Shown: positions 36,303 through 44,256, counted from the first letter of the stretch. The stretch: 64,000 nucleotides of DNA from Paludibacteraceae bacterium (GCA_017454915.1 JAFTCC010000028.1:1-64000), one strand, 5' to 3'. Program-made: numbers and translations. The notes: generated by a model from the sequence alone, not told the origin.

Positions 36303-37055
36303 TTATATTCGTCCTGAACCTCCGCATCTGCCGCATTTGCCATTACCGCCGGGGCATAAAGCGCAGCGGGCAGGCTCGCTGCCATATTTACTTGTGAACC
36401 ATCCTTTGCCGTTACATTGCGTGCAGGTGCCTGTGCCATTGCATGTAGGGCAAAGTTTTGAACTAGACCCTGATGAGTATGATGATGACGGCGAGTAATG
36501 TTCAACGTTAGGTACGGCAACTTGTGTCTGATAGGTTTCGAAGTGATACACACGCCCATTATCGTCGTGCTGTTTGTTACATCTGCCTGAGCCGTAGCAT
36601 ATAAAACAAGGAAATGTGAACATACCTGAATAAACTTTACCGCTTCCACTGCAACCCGTGCAGACCCCTCCTGTTTTATTGCAGGGGCAGATATAGCTGG
36701 TCTGATGAACCCACGTACCGCTTAAATCGGTCCACCATATATCTGCTCTACCATCATTAAAATTATCTCCGAATAATAATAACCTGTTATTGCTGTCGCA
36801 CTTATATACCGAAGTCCTATTGTCATGTGGAATTTCAACATAATATGAACCATCATTATAGAACGTTATTGTCCTGTCTCCGACATTTTCTACGTGGTCT
36901 ACTGTCAGCCCTTGTCCTATTACATGTGTGCAGACAGCGGGAAACATTATCATAGCACACACTATTAGTGATTTCAAAAGAAATGAGGCTTTTGCTGCTC
37001 TTTTGAAGAATTCGCATCGCGGCGATAATTCTTGCTGTTTGTTTTCTTTTTTCAT
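36303..37055 (-). CDS. Envelope protein with DnaJ-like cysteine repeats
   Basis: 250 residues; basic start, a hydrophobic segment at about 25-48 (signal or anchor), a beta-rich part with FYNDGSYYVEIP, and then from about residue 123 to the end a series of CxxC units, several as CxxCxGxG (CTGCSGSG, CFICYGSG, CPTCNGTG, CTQCNGKG, CGRCGGSG), as in the zinc-binding region of DnaJ. A serine/tyrosine-rich linker splits them into two groups. Zinc-ribbon repeats of this kind normally act in the cytoplasm; a predicted extracytoplasmic location is unusual. Function unknown; it could bind metal or misfolded protein. Confidence 0.7.
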   Translation of the reverse strand: MKKENKQQELSPRCEFFKRAAKASFLLKSLIVCAMIMFPAVCTHVIGQGLTVDHVENVGDRTITFYNDGSYYVEIPHDNRTSVYKCDSNNRLLLFGDNFNDGRADIWWTDLSGTWVHQTSYICPCNKTGGVCTGCSGSGKVYSGMFTFPCFICYGSGRCNKQHDDNGRVYHFETYQTQVAVPNVEHYSPSSSYSSGSSSKLCPTCNGTGTCTQCNGKGWFTSKYGSEPARCALCPGGNGKCGRCGGSGRI

Positions 37056-37254
37056 GACGTTATAAATTTTTGTGTGGGTTGTGTAGCTGATGAAAAAAAT
37101 GCCATTAGAGTCCAGTTAAAATTAGGAACAAGTGAGATATTAATCACGTAGCCCGGAAGTGTACCCAGGAGTGTGTTTGTGTTTTCTTTGTATAGATGTG
37201 CAAAAATAGTAATTTCTCTTTAATCTGCCAAATTAAGTCACTTCTTTGCAAATT
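37056..37254. other. Intergenic region upstream of cysteine-rich protein
   Basis: AT-rich, no gene; should hold the minus-strand promoter of the 36303-37055 gene. Several TTTGCA and TTTGC words are present but no unambiguous TTG-spacer-TAnnTTTG pair on the minus strand was read. Confidence 0.4.
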
Positions 37255-37296
37255 AAAAAAACTTATGTAAAGGTTGCTATTTTAGTTTTTTGTATT
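37255..37296. repeat. 42-bp direct repeat, copy 2, with promoter
   Basis: Identical to 35399-35440. Here the downstream end reads into TATCTTTG (37295-37302 region), which with the TTG in GGTTG about 19-20 bp upstream makes a good plus-strand promoter. It points toward the structured RNA that begins about 90 bases later. Confidence 0.85.
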
Positions 37297-37357
37297 ATCT
37301 TTGCAAAAAAAAAATTTTTAATTAATTTTTATGCCTATGTAAAAAGTCAAAAATTTC

Positions 37358-37389
37358 TTTTGCACAACATAAAGGTAGCGTTATCTTTA
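37358..37389 (+). promoter_or_regulatory. Promoter of the structured RNA
   Basis: TTTTG at 37358-37362, 19-bp spacer, TATCTTTA at 37382-37389. Transcription should start near 37395, exactly at the foot of the long hairpin. Confidence 0.65.
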
Positions 37390-37394
37390 GTTCT

Positions 37395-37546
37395 CACTTT
37401 CTAAAAATCGGCAAATTTTAACAAGGTGATGAGAAGTAAAGTTAGACGCTCACTCGTTTGAGTGGGCTTTACTTCGTAAAATTCATCACCAGAGGTGTTT
37501 GCCGATACCTTAGAAAGTGGATTAAAAAAGTTTAGTCCACTTTTTT
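37395..37546 (+). ncRNA. Long-hairpin small RNA (6S-like candidate) or attenuating leader
   Basis: A nested hairpin of about 125 nt: stems 37395-37404/37510-37519 (CACTTTCTAA/TTAGAAAGTG), 37407-37415/37498-37506 (ATCGGCAAA/TTTGCCGAT), 37425-37432/37483-37490 (GGTGATGA/TCATCACC), 37434-37441/37467-37474 (AAGTAAAG/CTTTACTT) and a CACTC/GAGTG tip, separated by internal loops. It is followed by an intrinsic terminator, AGTGGA/TCCACT (37516-37521, 37536-37541) and a T run to 37546. Own promoter, a single extended hairpin with internal bubbles, and a terminator are what a 6S RNA would show; the known Bacteroidota 6S family (6S-Flavo) is the first model to test. Alternatively it is the leader of the gene at 37635: no promoter was seen between, and AGTCC of the terminator can pair instead with GGACT at 37565-37569. 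Confidence 0.65.
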
Positions 37547-37634
37547 GTGCCTCGTCAACCAACGGACTACAAAACTTCAAATTAAGAAAATTTTTAACCG
37601 ATGGTCGATGGGATATAAGTGACCAACAAACAAA

Positions 37635-38138
37635 ATGAAAAAACTAATGCTTACAATCACATTTATGTTTGCCGCCATCATGATGGCAAGCGCGGAAATC
37701 ACAGATGCTCAAATCCAGGAGAGCAAAGACAGAGTAGAGAAAATCCGTGAAATCAAATCCAATCTTGAAAATGCCTCAACAGGCAACGCTACTGTTGATG
37801 GTTTCAAGGACAAGGCGGTAGAAACATGTGAAGAAGTCATCCAAAGCGGTGAAAAAATGGCGGAACTTTATGAGGCTATGAACTCAGGTAAGAATGTTCT
37901 CAACGAGGTTATGGCACTCAGCACGCAACTAATAGAAGAAGGCAAGAAAGCCGCAGAAATGGGTAAAATGGCAGAACCTGCGGCCAAGGCCATCAAAGAA
38001 ATCAAGAACCCCAAAGCTTTGATTAGTGCAAAGAAAATCATTACAGGAGCCACCGATGCCAGCACACAGACTATCAAAGAGATAGCCTTCCAAGTGCAAC
38101 TTGTTAAAGAAATGGTTGACGTTCTGAAAAGCAGATAA
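37635..38138 (+). CDS. Small helical secreted protein, unknown function
   Basis: 167 residues; signal peptide (MKKLMLTITFMFAAIMMASA, cut near residue 20), then an almost wholly helical, lysine/glutamate-rich chain (KSNLENASTGN, EEGKKAAEMGKMAEPAAKAI) with coiled-coil character and a single Cys (ETCEE). Probably periplasmic. I do not recognise the family. It lies 88 bases after the terminator of the structured RNA and has no promoter of its own that I can see, so it may depend on read-through from that unit. Confidence 0.7.
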   Translation: MKKLMLTITFMFAAIMMASAEITDAQIQESKDRVEKIREIKSNLENASTGNATVDGFKDKAVETCEEVIQSGEKMAELYEAMNSGKNVLNEVMALSTQLIEEGKKAAEMGKMAEPAAKAIKEIKNPKALISAKKIITGATDASTQTIKEIAFQVQLVKEMVDVLKSR

Positions 38139-38161
38139 TCCGTGGTATTCATTCCTTTCAG

Positions 38162-38182
38162 AGCCTGCAAAATCGGCAGGCT
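38162..38182. terminator. Weak hairpin between convergent genes
   Basis: AGCCTGC/GCAGGCT arms (38162-38168, 38176-38182) 23 bases after the stop at 38138. No real T-run; a weak terminator at best. Confidence 0.4.
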
Positions 38183-38282
38183 TTGGAAGGATCTTTAGCG
38201 CTCTCTCTACAAATACAGATGAACCATAAAATTACGCCCAGTGTATAATTTTTCTTGTGGAAAATCCTACCGAGCGTAAAAT

Positions 38283-38726
38283 TCACAGCAGTTGGGCGGC
38301 GTGGTTTTTGGTATCGACTTTGTCGATGATGCGTTCAAGTATGCCTTGTTCGTTGAATATGAATGTCTTGCGCAGTGTTCCCATGCTTGTTTTGCCGTAG
38401 AGTTTCTTCTCTCCCCAAGCCCCGAAAGCCTGCAACATGGCGGTTGTGGGGTCGCTCAAGAGTGGGAACGGCAGGTCGTATTTTGCCTTAAAACGCTGGT
38501 GTGAGGCTTGCGAGTCTTTGCTTACACCATACACTTTGTAGCCCTGTGCAAGAAATGAATGATAGTTGTCGCGCAAGTTACAAGCCTCGGCAGTGCAGCC
38601 AGGTGTTGAATCCTTGGGGTAGAAATAAATTACTGTCTTGTGGCCGAGCATGTCGGCGCGTTTCACGGTGTTGCCAGCATCGTCGATAACCTCAAAGTCC
38701 GGCATCATGTCTCCAATTTTCAGCAT
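38283..38726 (-). CDS. bcp: Thioredoxin-dependent thiol peroxidase (peroxiredoxin Q)
   Basis: 147 residues from the ATG giving MLKIGDMMPDFEV, the usual peroxiredoxin start; an upstream in-frame ATG (38768) lies within the end of rimM. The peroxidatic Cys is in STPGCTAEAC (about residue 44) with the second Cys at 49, the spacing of atypical 2-Cys PrxQ/BCP. It reduces hydrogen peroxide and lipid peroxides in the cytoplasm with electrons from thioredoxin. It follows rimM by 19 bases and is the last gene of the dnaG-rimM-bcp run. Confidence 0.93.
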   Translation of the reverse strand: MLKIGDMMPDFEVIDDAGNTVKRADMLGHKTVIYFYPKDSTPGCTAEACNLRDNYHSFLAQGYKVYGVSKDSQASHQRFKAKYDLPFPLLSDPTTAMLQAFGAWGEKKLYGKTSMGTLRKTFIFNEQGILERIIDKVDTKNHAAQLL

Positions 38727-38745
38727 ACTATATTTACAATTTACG

Positions 38746-39276
38746 TTATTTTTCTTTACTCCATTCAATTATCTCGTCAGGGAAGTGTGTGAGCACAATT
38801 TGCTTGTCATCGTCTATTGTTGTGATGAAGTCGTCGTGGAGGGGTAGGGTGTGCCCGCTGTCGGTCATGACGATGATGTTGGCAGTGCTGTCGTCAATAT
38901 TGGTTATCTCGCCGAATGAACCGGCTTTGTCGTCAATGAGTTTGTATCCTTTCAGGCTGTCATTTCCGGCCTTAAGTCCTGCGCGCTCGGCGTCTTTCTT
39001 GAGCAGCCATGCAGTCTTTCCGGAGAAAAAATCAGCTTCGTTGTTGTCGTTTATGTCTTCAATCTTAATGAGCGCGTCAGTGTCGTCGAGCCATTCGAGC
39101 GATTCGAGGGCAAATGGCACGTATGTCCCCTCGATGTCGAAAAACATGAAGGCATCTAGCTCAAACAAAGCGTCCGCGTCAAAATCGGCGAGTGACATCC
39201 GCACCAGCCCTTTGATGCCATGAGGCTTGAGCGCCCTGCCGCAGGCTATGAAATCCGTTTTCTGAAATATGTTCAT
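38746..39276 (-). CDS. rimM: 16S rRNA processing protein RimM
   Basis: 176 residues from the ATG at 39276 (MNIFQKTDFIACGRALKPHGIKG), which matches the family start; the frame is open further upstream into the end of dnaG but without family likeness. RimM N-terminal barrel with the GRALKPHGIKGLVRM signature, then the PRC-barrel half (LKGYKLIDDKAGSFGEI). It helps mature the head of the 30S subunit. Located 90 bases after dnaG and 19 before bcp; the usual partners trmD and rplS are not here. Confidence 0.9.
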   Translation of the reverse strand: MNIFQKTDFIACGRALKPHGIKGLVRMSLADFDADALFELDAFMFFDIEGTYVPFALESLEWLDDTDALIKIEDINDNNEADFFSGKTAWLLKKDAERAGLKAGNDSLKGYKLIDDKAGSFGEITNIDDSTANIIVMTDSGHTLPLHDDFITTIDDDKQIVLTHFPDEIIEWSKEK

Positions 39277-39365
39277 ATAATTAGTTGAAAGGCAAATTAT
39301 TGGACGAATTGACAATTTACTGTTTATTGCTGTTTTACGTTTTATTTGCAGGAAACCTAATGTAT

Positions 39366-41438
39366 TTAGATCACCCAGTTGAGATTCATTCTTATGTCCC
39401 TTTCTTTGTCGCGGAGCACGTCGTCCCATCGCCATAGCATGACGATTTCTTCGGCAATAGCAGCAAGTCTGTCTTTTATTGCCCGTACGTCGGGGGTATC
39501 AGCCTCTTTGGTGTCATAAAGCATCCCGTTAAGAGTGTTTTGCTCTTCATAGAGTTGTTGGATTTGGTTTTGCCCTCTTTTCCTTTCGTATGCCACGTAT
39601 CGGCACAAGTATTCTTTGAGGTAGTTAGGCAGTTTTTCTGGCGCGACTTCATACTCCTTGTGCCCTGACTGTACCATTGTGTTTTCCGATATGCTGATTT
39701 TGTTGTAGAGTCCGCTTGGCGTGTCCCTCTCAAACATCAAATTAATCACCTCATTTCGAATGTCTTCATCGGGGTGACTTCTGAAAAAGTGCATAGTGCT
39801 GAAGCCGTCCTCATCGTGGTGTAGGCGGTATTCGTCCACTATCCGCTTGTAGATTATCGTTATGAAGTTAACTTTCCATTGTTTTAGTCCTTCGAGCAAG
39901 TATTCTCCGCACGTTACTTTCTTGCCGTCATTTTTGGTGTATAGTGTTTCGTCACCGTGCCTGACGAGGCATTTTGTCAGCATTTCTTCGCTGCGCTGCA
40001 TTTCGCGCACGTCAGTTAGAGTTTGCTTTGGAAGCTCGTTAGATGCTAAATTATTCTCATTCTCGCGCTGTGCACGCTCAAGCTCACGTTTCTGTCTGTC
40101 TAACTCGTCCAACTTCTCTTGCGTGTTGAGGTGTTCGACAGCCCCACTGAAAATTCTCTGCTCCACATTGAGCTTGTCGGCATATTTTTTTGCATACACG
40201 CTTCTTGTGAGCGGGTCGGCAATGCAGGATATAGTTTCGGTTATGGCTTTGATGGCAGCGATGCGCTTGTCAATGTCTTCTCCTGCGTCCGCAAACAATG
40301 TGTTGACGAGATAGTCGATGCCGTTGACAGGCTGCTCGTTGAAGTATTTTTCAAAGTATTCCGAGTCGTGCTTTTGCGAGAAACTATCAGGGTCATCGTT
40401 GTCTGGCAGGCATAGTGCCTTGACTTTCATGCCGGCTTTGAGCAGCATATTAATGCCTCGCTGTGTGGCGTGAATGCCTGCCGCGTCTCCGTCGTATATC
40501 ACCACAATGTTTTTTGTCAGCCGGCTTATTAGTTGAATTTGTTCTTCGGTGAGCGATGTTCCGGAACTCGCCACAACGTTTTCCACTCCTGACTGGTGAG
40601 ACGACATCACGTCCAAATATCCCTCTACGAGATATACTTTGTCATTTTTTCGTATAGAGTTAAGTGCTTGATAGATGCCATAAAGGTGCTCTTTTTTGTG
40701 ATAAACCTCGCTGTCTGGCGAATTGACGTATTTTGCGAGCTTTTTGTCTTTGTTCTCAACCATAATACGTCCGCCGAATGCTACCACTTGCCCTGACCTG
40801 TTTTGGGTAGGGAACATGATACGTGCCTTGAAGCGGTCGTAGAGTTGTCCTGTTTGTTCGTTTTTCAATGTCAGCCCTGTTCGTATCAGGAATTCTTCTT
40901 GGAATCCCGCTTTGAGTGCGGCATCGGTGAATGCACTGCCTTTTTTTGGACAATAGCCGATATGGAAGTCGCGTACATTCTTCTCGCTCATTCCGCGCTT
41001 GCCGATGATGTAACTCAATCCTATGGAACGCCCTTCGTCAGTTTCCCACAGTTGCTGCTCAAACCATTTCATGGCGAACTCATTGAGCACCAGCATGCTC
41101 TCGCGGTCGCTCTGTATGCGTTTTTCTTCAGGCGTCATTTCACGCTCCTCAACCTTGATTCCGTACATCTCTCCCAGTTTGCGTACGGCACTCGGATAGT
41201 CAAGTTTCTCAAGTTCTTTGATGAACGTTATCGAGTCGCCCCCCTTGCCGCATCCGAAGCATTTGAATATGCCCTTTTGCGGCGCAACGCTGAACGAGGG
41301 TGTTTTCTCATCGTGGAATGGACACAATCCCCATAGGTTAGCACCTTTGCGGCGTAATGTAACATATCTGCCCACAACGTCTTCGATTTGTGCCGCGTCA
41401 AGTATCCGCTCTATTGTTTCCCGTTTAATTCCTGCCAT
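39366..41438 (-). CDS. dnaG: DNA primase DnaG
   Basis: 690 residues from the ATG giving MAGIKRETIERIL; an ATG 14 codons earlier is unlikely. N-terminal CHC2 zinc finger (Cys39, His42, Cys60, Cys63 in CPFH and CFGCG), catalytic core with the TOPRIM motifs VYLVEGYLDVMS and VVIYDGDAAG, then a helicase-binding C-terminal region of about 250 residues. Makes RNA primers for replication. First gene of a run with rimM and bcp. A TACCTTTG -7 element lies at 41508-41501 on the minus strand, giving a leader of about 55 bases. Confidence 0.95.
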   Translation of the reverse strand: MAGIKRETIERILDAAQIEDVVGRYVTLRRKGANLWGLCPFHDEKTPSFSVAPQKGIFKCFGCGKGGDSITFIKELEKLDYPSAVRKLGEMYGIKVEEREMTPEEKRIQSDRESMLVLNEFAMKWFEQQLWETDEGRSIGLSYIIGKRGMSEKNVRDFHIGYCPKKGSAFTDAALKAGFQEEFLIRTGLTLKNEQTGQLYDRFKARIMFPTQNRSGQVVAFGGRIMVENKDKKLAKYVNSPDSEVYHKKEHLYGIYQALNSIRKNDKVYLVEGYLDVMSSHQSGVENVVASSGTSLTEEQIQLISRLTKNIVVIYDGDAAGIHATQRGINMLLKAGMKVKALCLPDNDDPDSFSQKHDSEYFEKYFNEQPVNGIDYLVNTLFADAGEDIDKRIAAIKAITETISCIADPLTRSVYAKKYADKLNVEQRIFSGAVEHLNTQEKLDELDRQKRELERAQRENENNLASNELPKQTLTDVREMQRSEEMLTKCLVRHGDETLYTKNDGKKVTCGEYLLEGLKQWKVNFITIIYKRIVDEYRLHHDEDGFSTMHFFRSHPDEDIRNEVINLMFERDTPSGLYNKISISENTMVQSGHKEYEVAPEKLPNYLKEYLCRYVAYERKRGQNQIQQLYEEQNTLNGMLYDTKEADTPDVRAIKDRLAAIAEEIVMLWRWDDVLRDKERDIRMNLNWVI

Positions 41439-41500
41439 GATGTTTGTTGCAATGTGCGTTCGTGATTTTTGTGTCAACAACGTTAAATCTTACCTATTTG

Positions 41501-41508
41501 CAAAGGTA
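41501..41508 (-). promoter_or_regulatory. dnaG promoter -7 element
   Basis: TACCTTTG on the minus strand; a TTG occurs about 21 bp upstream. It is placed between tRNA-Ser terminator and dnaG. Confidence 0.55.
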
Positions 41509-41548
41509 ACAAAATAATTTGAACAATCATAGTTGTGATTGTAAAAAA

Positions 41549-41574
41549 CAAAGAGCAACAATTGTTGCTCTTTG
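41549..41574. terminator. Terminator after tRNA-Ser
   Basis: A perfect 26-bp palindrome with AAAGAGCAACAA/TTGTTGCTCTTT arms, followed by T runs on both strands (TTTTTT on the minus strand). It ends tRNA-Ser transcription 9 bases downstream of the gene. Confidence 0.85.
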
Positions 41575-41582
41575 CCTTTTTG

Positions 41583-41669
41583 CGGAAGGAGGGGGATTCG
41601 AACCCCCGGTACGGAAACCCGTACGTCAGTTTAGCAAACTGGTGGTTTAAGCCACTCACCCATCCTTCC
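41583..41669 (-). tRNA. tRNA-Ser (anticodon GCT)
   Basis: 87 nt on the minus strand. Acceptor stem GGAAGGA/TCCTTCC with discriminator G, anticodon loop TTGCTAA giving GCT (reads AGC/AGT), a long variable arm (GTACGGGTTTCCGTAC) typical of serine tRNAs, and a T-arm GGGGGTTCGAATCCCCC. CCA is not encoded. Confidence 0.95.
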
Positions 41670-41742
41670 TTTTCGGAAAACCGAATGCCTTAACACTGTG
41701 TCTGGACAACCGATGCCGTTGAAGACATTTTATGTCCTTCGG

Positions 41743-41777
41743 AAAAAAAACAACCCAATCTACTCGAGTGGGCTGTT
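41743..41777 (-). terminator. Terminator of tRNA-Asp
   Basis: Arms 41749-41757 and 41769-41777 (AACA-CCCA/TGGG-TGTT, one G-T) with eight T on the minus strand after the hairpin (A run 41743-41750). It separates tRNA-Asp from tRNA-Ser. Confidence 0.75.
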
Positions 41778-41780
41778 TTG

Positions 41781-41854
41781 CGGTGCGGACGAGACTCGAA
41801 CTCGCGACCCCCGGCGTGACAGGCCGATATTCTAACCAACTGAACTACCGCACC
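41781..41854 (-). tRNA. tRNA-Asp (anticodon GTC)
   Basis: 74 nt on the minus strand. Acceptor GGTGCGG/CCGCACC with discriminator G, D-arm with GGTT, anticodon loop CTGTCAC giving GTC (GAC/GAT), T-arm GCGAGTTCGAGTCTCGT. The 18-bp promoter block shared with tRNA-Thr lies 9 bases upstream. Confidence 0.95.
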
Positions 41855-41863
41855 AGTTTCCTT

Positions 41864-41881
41864 TTTGCGACTGCAAAGGTA
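41864..41881 (-). promoter_or_regulatory. tRNA-Asp promoter block
   Basis: Minus strand TACCTTTGCAGTCGCAAA, identical to 2301-2318 upstream of tRNA-Thr: -7 element plus initiation region. Confidence 0.7.
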
Positions 41882-41971
41882 GGATTATTTTTTTATTCCA
41901 CCAAACATTTTTAACATTTTTTTGATTTTTTTTATTCTTTTAAGTTTTTTCACATTATTTAACACGAAAAA

Positions 41972-42002
41972 TTGCCGTAGTAATTTATTTTTATTATCTT
42001 TG
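41972..42002 (+). promoter_or_regulatory. Promoter of the DUF4359-like gene
   Basis: TTG at 41972-41974, 20-bp spacer, TATCTTTG at 41995-42002. Leader of about 12 bases to the ATG at 42021. Confidence 0.7.
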
Positions 42003-42020
42003 CCACTAAATGGTGTTGCT

Positions 42021-42371
42021 ATGAAAAAAACTACTCTAATAGTGTGCGCAGCCGCAATCTCAATTCTGCTGCTACTTTTTCTCACGTGCCCTGACAAAAT
42101 CGCCCACAAAGACGCGATAAAGCACGTCGTGCTCAACTATACGCTCGGCGACGATAACACGGGGCTGGGTGGCGCTTTGGGCAGTATGTTTGTGGGCACT
42201 GCCGCCGACATTTATCTTGAGAGCAATTTGATATATCACAACTATTTGATATTTAGCACATGCGAGTTGCCAGCTACGGAAAGCGACAAGACTGTGTCGT
42301 ATGGCGTGTGCAACAAAATTTTCACTTTTGACGAAGATGACATAGGTAATGCGATATCCAATGCGAAATAA
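42021..42371 (+). CDS. DUF4359-like membrane-anchored protein
   Basis: 116 residues from the ATG at 42021 (MKKTTLIVCAAAISILLLLF), downstream of a clear promoter; an earlier in-frame start at 41922 lies upstream of that promoter and is rejected. One hydrophobic segment (about 5-22), then a TCPDKIAHKDAIKHVV stretch and a small domain with FVGTAADIYLESNLIYHNYLIFS and YGVCNKIFTF, which resembles the DUF4359 family of small envelope proteins. No known function. It ends 31 bases before the mutase gene and may be cotranscribed with it. Confidence 0.65.
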   Translation: MKKTTLIVCAAAISILLLLFLTCPDKIAHKDAIKHVVLNYTLGDDNTGLGGALGSMFVGTAADIYLESNLIYHNYLIFSTCELPATESDKTVSYGVCNKIFTFDEDDIGNAISNAK

Positions 42372-42402
42372 ATATGAATCATTAACCACATAAACACAAA
42401 AC

Positions 42403-44193
42403 ATGGAAAACGAACTTTTGCAACAAGTTATGCGCACAGCGCAATCGTGGCTTGACGGCAACTATGACGCCGAAACCAAAGCCGCAGTAAAGAAAATGAT
42501 GGAAGCTGAGGACAAAACCGAACTTATCGATGCTTTCTACCGCACGCTTGAATTCGGCACCGGCGGTTTGCGCGGAATCATGGGCCCTGGCACCAACCGC
42601 ATGAACAAGTACATCGTGGCATGCGCGACACAAGGCTATGCCAACTACTTGCTGAAGGTGCAGCGCGAAAATGGTTTCGACCACGTTCAGAACGGACGCG
42701 TGGCTGTAGTTGTAGGCCATGACTGCCGCAACAATGGTCGTATGTTTGCCGAAACTGTGGCAGACGTGTTCTCTGCCAATGGCATCAAAGTCTATCTTTT
42801 TGAGAGCCTACGCCCCACACCTGAGGTTAGCTTTGCAATCAGGCACCTGAAATGTCAAGGCGGCGTGAATGTTACCGCATCTCACAACCCTCGTGAGTAC
42901 AACGGATACAAGGCTTATTGGGAAGACGGCTCACAAGTGCTGCAGCCGCATGACCAAGGCATCATCGACGAAGTTAACAAAGTGCGCGTTGAGGATGTGA
43001 AATGGCAGGGAAACAAAGACTTGATTGAGATAATCGGTGGTGAGATGGACTACGACTACATGATGGCAGTCAAGACTGTCATGATAGACCAAGACACCAT
43101 CCTTCGTCAGAAAGACCTTAACATTGTCTATACGCCCATGCACGGTGCTGGTCGTCAGATTGTGCCGATGTGCCTGCGCAGCTGGGGTTTCCAAAACATT
43201 CACGTTGTGCCGGAACAAATGGTTATAGACGGCAATTTCCCGACAGTCGTTTCGCCTAACCCCGAAAATGCAGAGGCAATGACGATGGGTATGGCATTAG
43301 GCTCAAAACTTGGTGCCGACCTCGTGATAGCTTCTGATCCTGATGCCGACCGTATCGCTATCGTGTGCAGGAACGACAAGGGCGAATGGGTTATCATCAA
43401 CGGCAACCAGACCAACATCATATATCACTACTACATCATTAACAACATGAAGCGTCTGGGCAAACTTCGCCCCGAACACTATCTTGTGAAAACCATCGTT
43501 ACCAGCGAGCTCATACGCAAGATAGCAGACCGCCAAGGTGTTACACTGACCGACGAGTACACAGGCTTTAAGTGGATAGCCAATCGTATCCGCATGTGGG
43601 AAGGAAGCCGCAAATACCTCGGCGGTGGCGAAGAGAGCTTCGGTTTCTTGCCATACGATGCTGTTCGCGACAAATGCTCACCGTCGTCAATATGCCTCAT
43701 TTGTGAGATTGCCGCATACGCCAAAGACAACGGAATGACGCTTTACGATTATCTGCTCAAGATTTATGAGGACTATGGCTTCCAACGTGAAACTACGATT
43801 AACGTCGTGCGTCCAGGCAAGACAGGCGCAGATGAAATTCAAGCCATGATGAAAAACTACCGTGAAAATCCGCCAATGGAAATTGACGGCGAAAAGGTAG
43901 TGCGCGTAAAGGATTTCAAACAGCTCAAAGAATGTGAACTCAAGGATGGCAAGTGGATTGAGAAACCGATAGAAATGGCGCTCAACGCAACGTCTAACGT
44001 TCTGCAATTCTTCACAGAAGGCGGATTGAAAGTCAGTGTTCGTCCTTCTGGCACAGAACCCAAAATCAAGTTCTACTTCGAGATACCAGTGGCAACAGAA
44101 CCCGGCAAACCATTTACCGGCGCAGACTATGAACGCTGCACGGCAGCCGCCGAAGCACGCGTGCCGGCTATCAAAAAGGCACTCGGCCTCTAA
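42403..44193 (+). CDS. Phospho-sugar mutase (phosphoglucomutase/phosphomannomutase)
   Basis: 596 residues of the alpha-D-phosphohexomutase superfamily, with the length of the PgcA-like branch. Catalytic serine loop TASHNPREYNG (Ser near 160), metal loop DPDADRIAI (near 312-320), sugar-binding loop GGGEESFGF (near 407) and phosphate-binding loop RPSGTEPKIKFY (near 547). Interconverts hexose 1- and 6-phosphates in the cytoplasm, feeding glycan precursor supply; which hexose cannot be told from sequence alone. A weak hairpin follows at 44217-44256. Confidence 0.92.
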   Translation: MENELLQQVMRTAQSWLDGNYDAETKAAVKKMMEAEDKTELIDAFYRTLEFGTGGLRGIMGPGTNRMNKYIVACATQGYANYLLKVQRENGFDHVQNGRVAVVVGHDCRNNGRMFAETVADVFSANGIKVYLFESLRPTPEVSFAIRHLKCQGGVNVTASHNPREYNGYKAYWEDGSQVLQPHDQGIIDEVNKVRVEDVKWQGNKDLIEIIGGEMDYDYMMAVKTVMIDQDTILRQKDLNIVYTPMHGAGRQIVPMCLRSWGFQNIHVVPEQMVIDGNFPTVVSPNPENAEAMTMGMALGSKLGADLVIASDPDADRIAIVCRNDKGEWVIINGNQTNIIYHYYIINNMKRLGKLRPEHYLVKTIVTSELIRKIADRQGVTLTDEYTGFKWIANRIRMWEGSRKYLGGGEESFGFLPYDAVRDKCSPSSICLICEIAAYAKDNGMTLYDYLLKIYEDYGFQRETTINVVRPGKTGADEIQAMMKNYRENPPMEIDGEKVVRVKDFKQLKECELKDGKWIEKPIEMALNATSNVLQFFTEGGLKVSVRPSGTEPKIKFYFEIPVATEPGKPFTGADYERCTAAAEARVPAIKKALGL

Positions 44194-44216
44194 CACTTGT
44201 TCAACTCTATTTTTTA

Positions 44217-44256
44217 CTAAGCAGAGTCATGGCATTTGTGCTGTGGCTCTGTTTAG
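44217..44256 (+). terminator. Hairpin after the mutase gene
   Basis: Fourteen consecutive pairs including G-U between 44217-44230 and 44243-44256 (CTAAGCAGAG / CTCTGTTTAG), short T stretch after. Probable terminator 23 bases after the stop. Confidence 0.55.
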
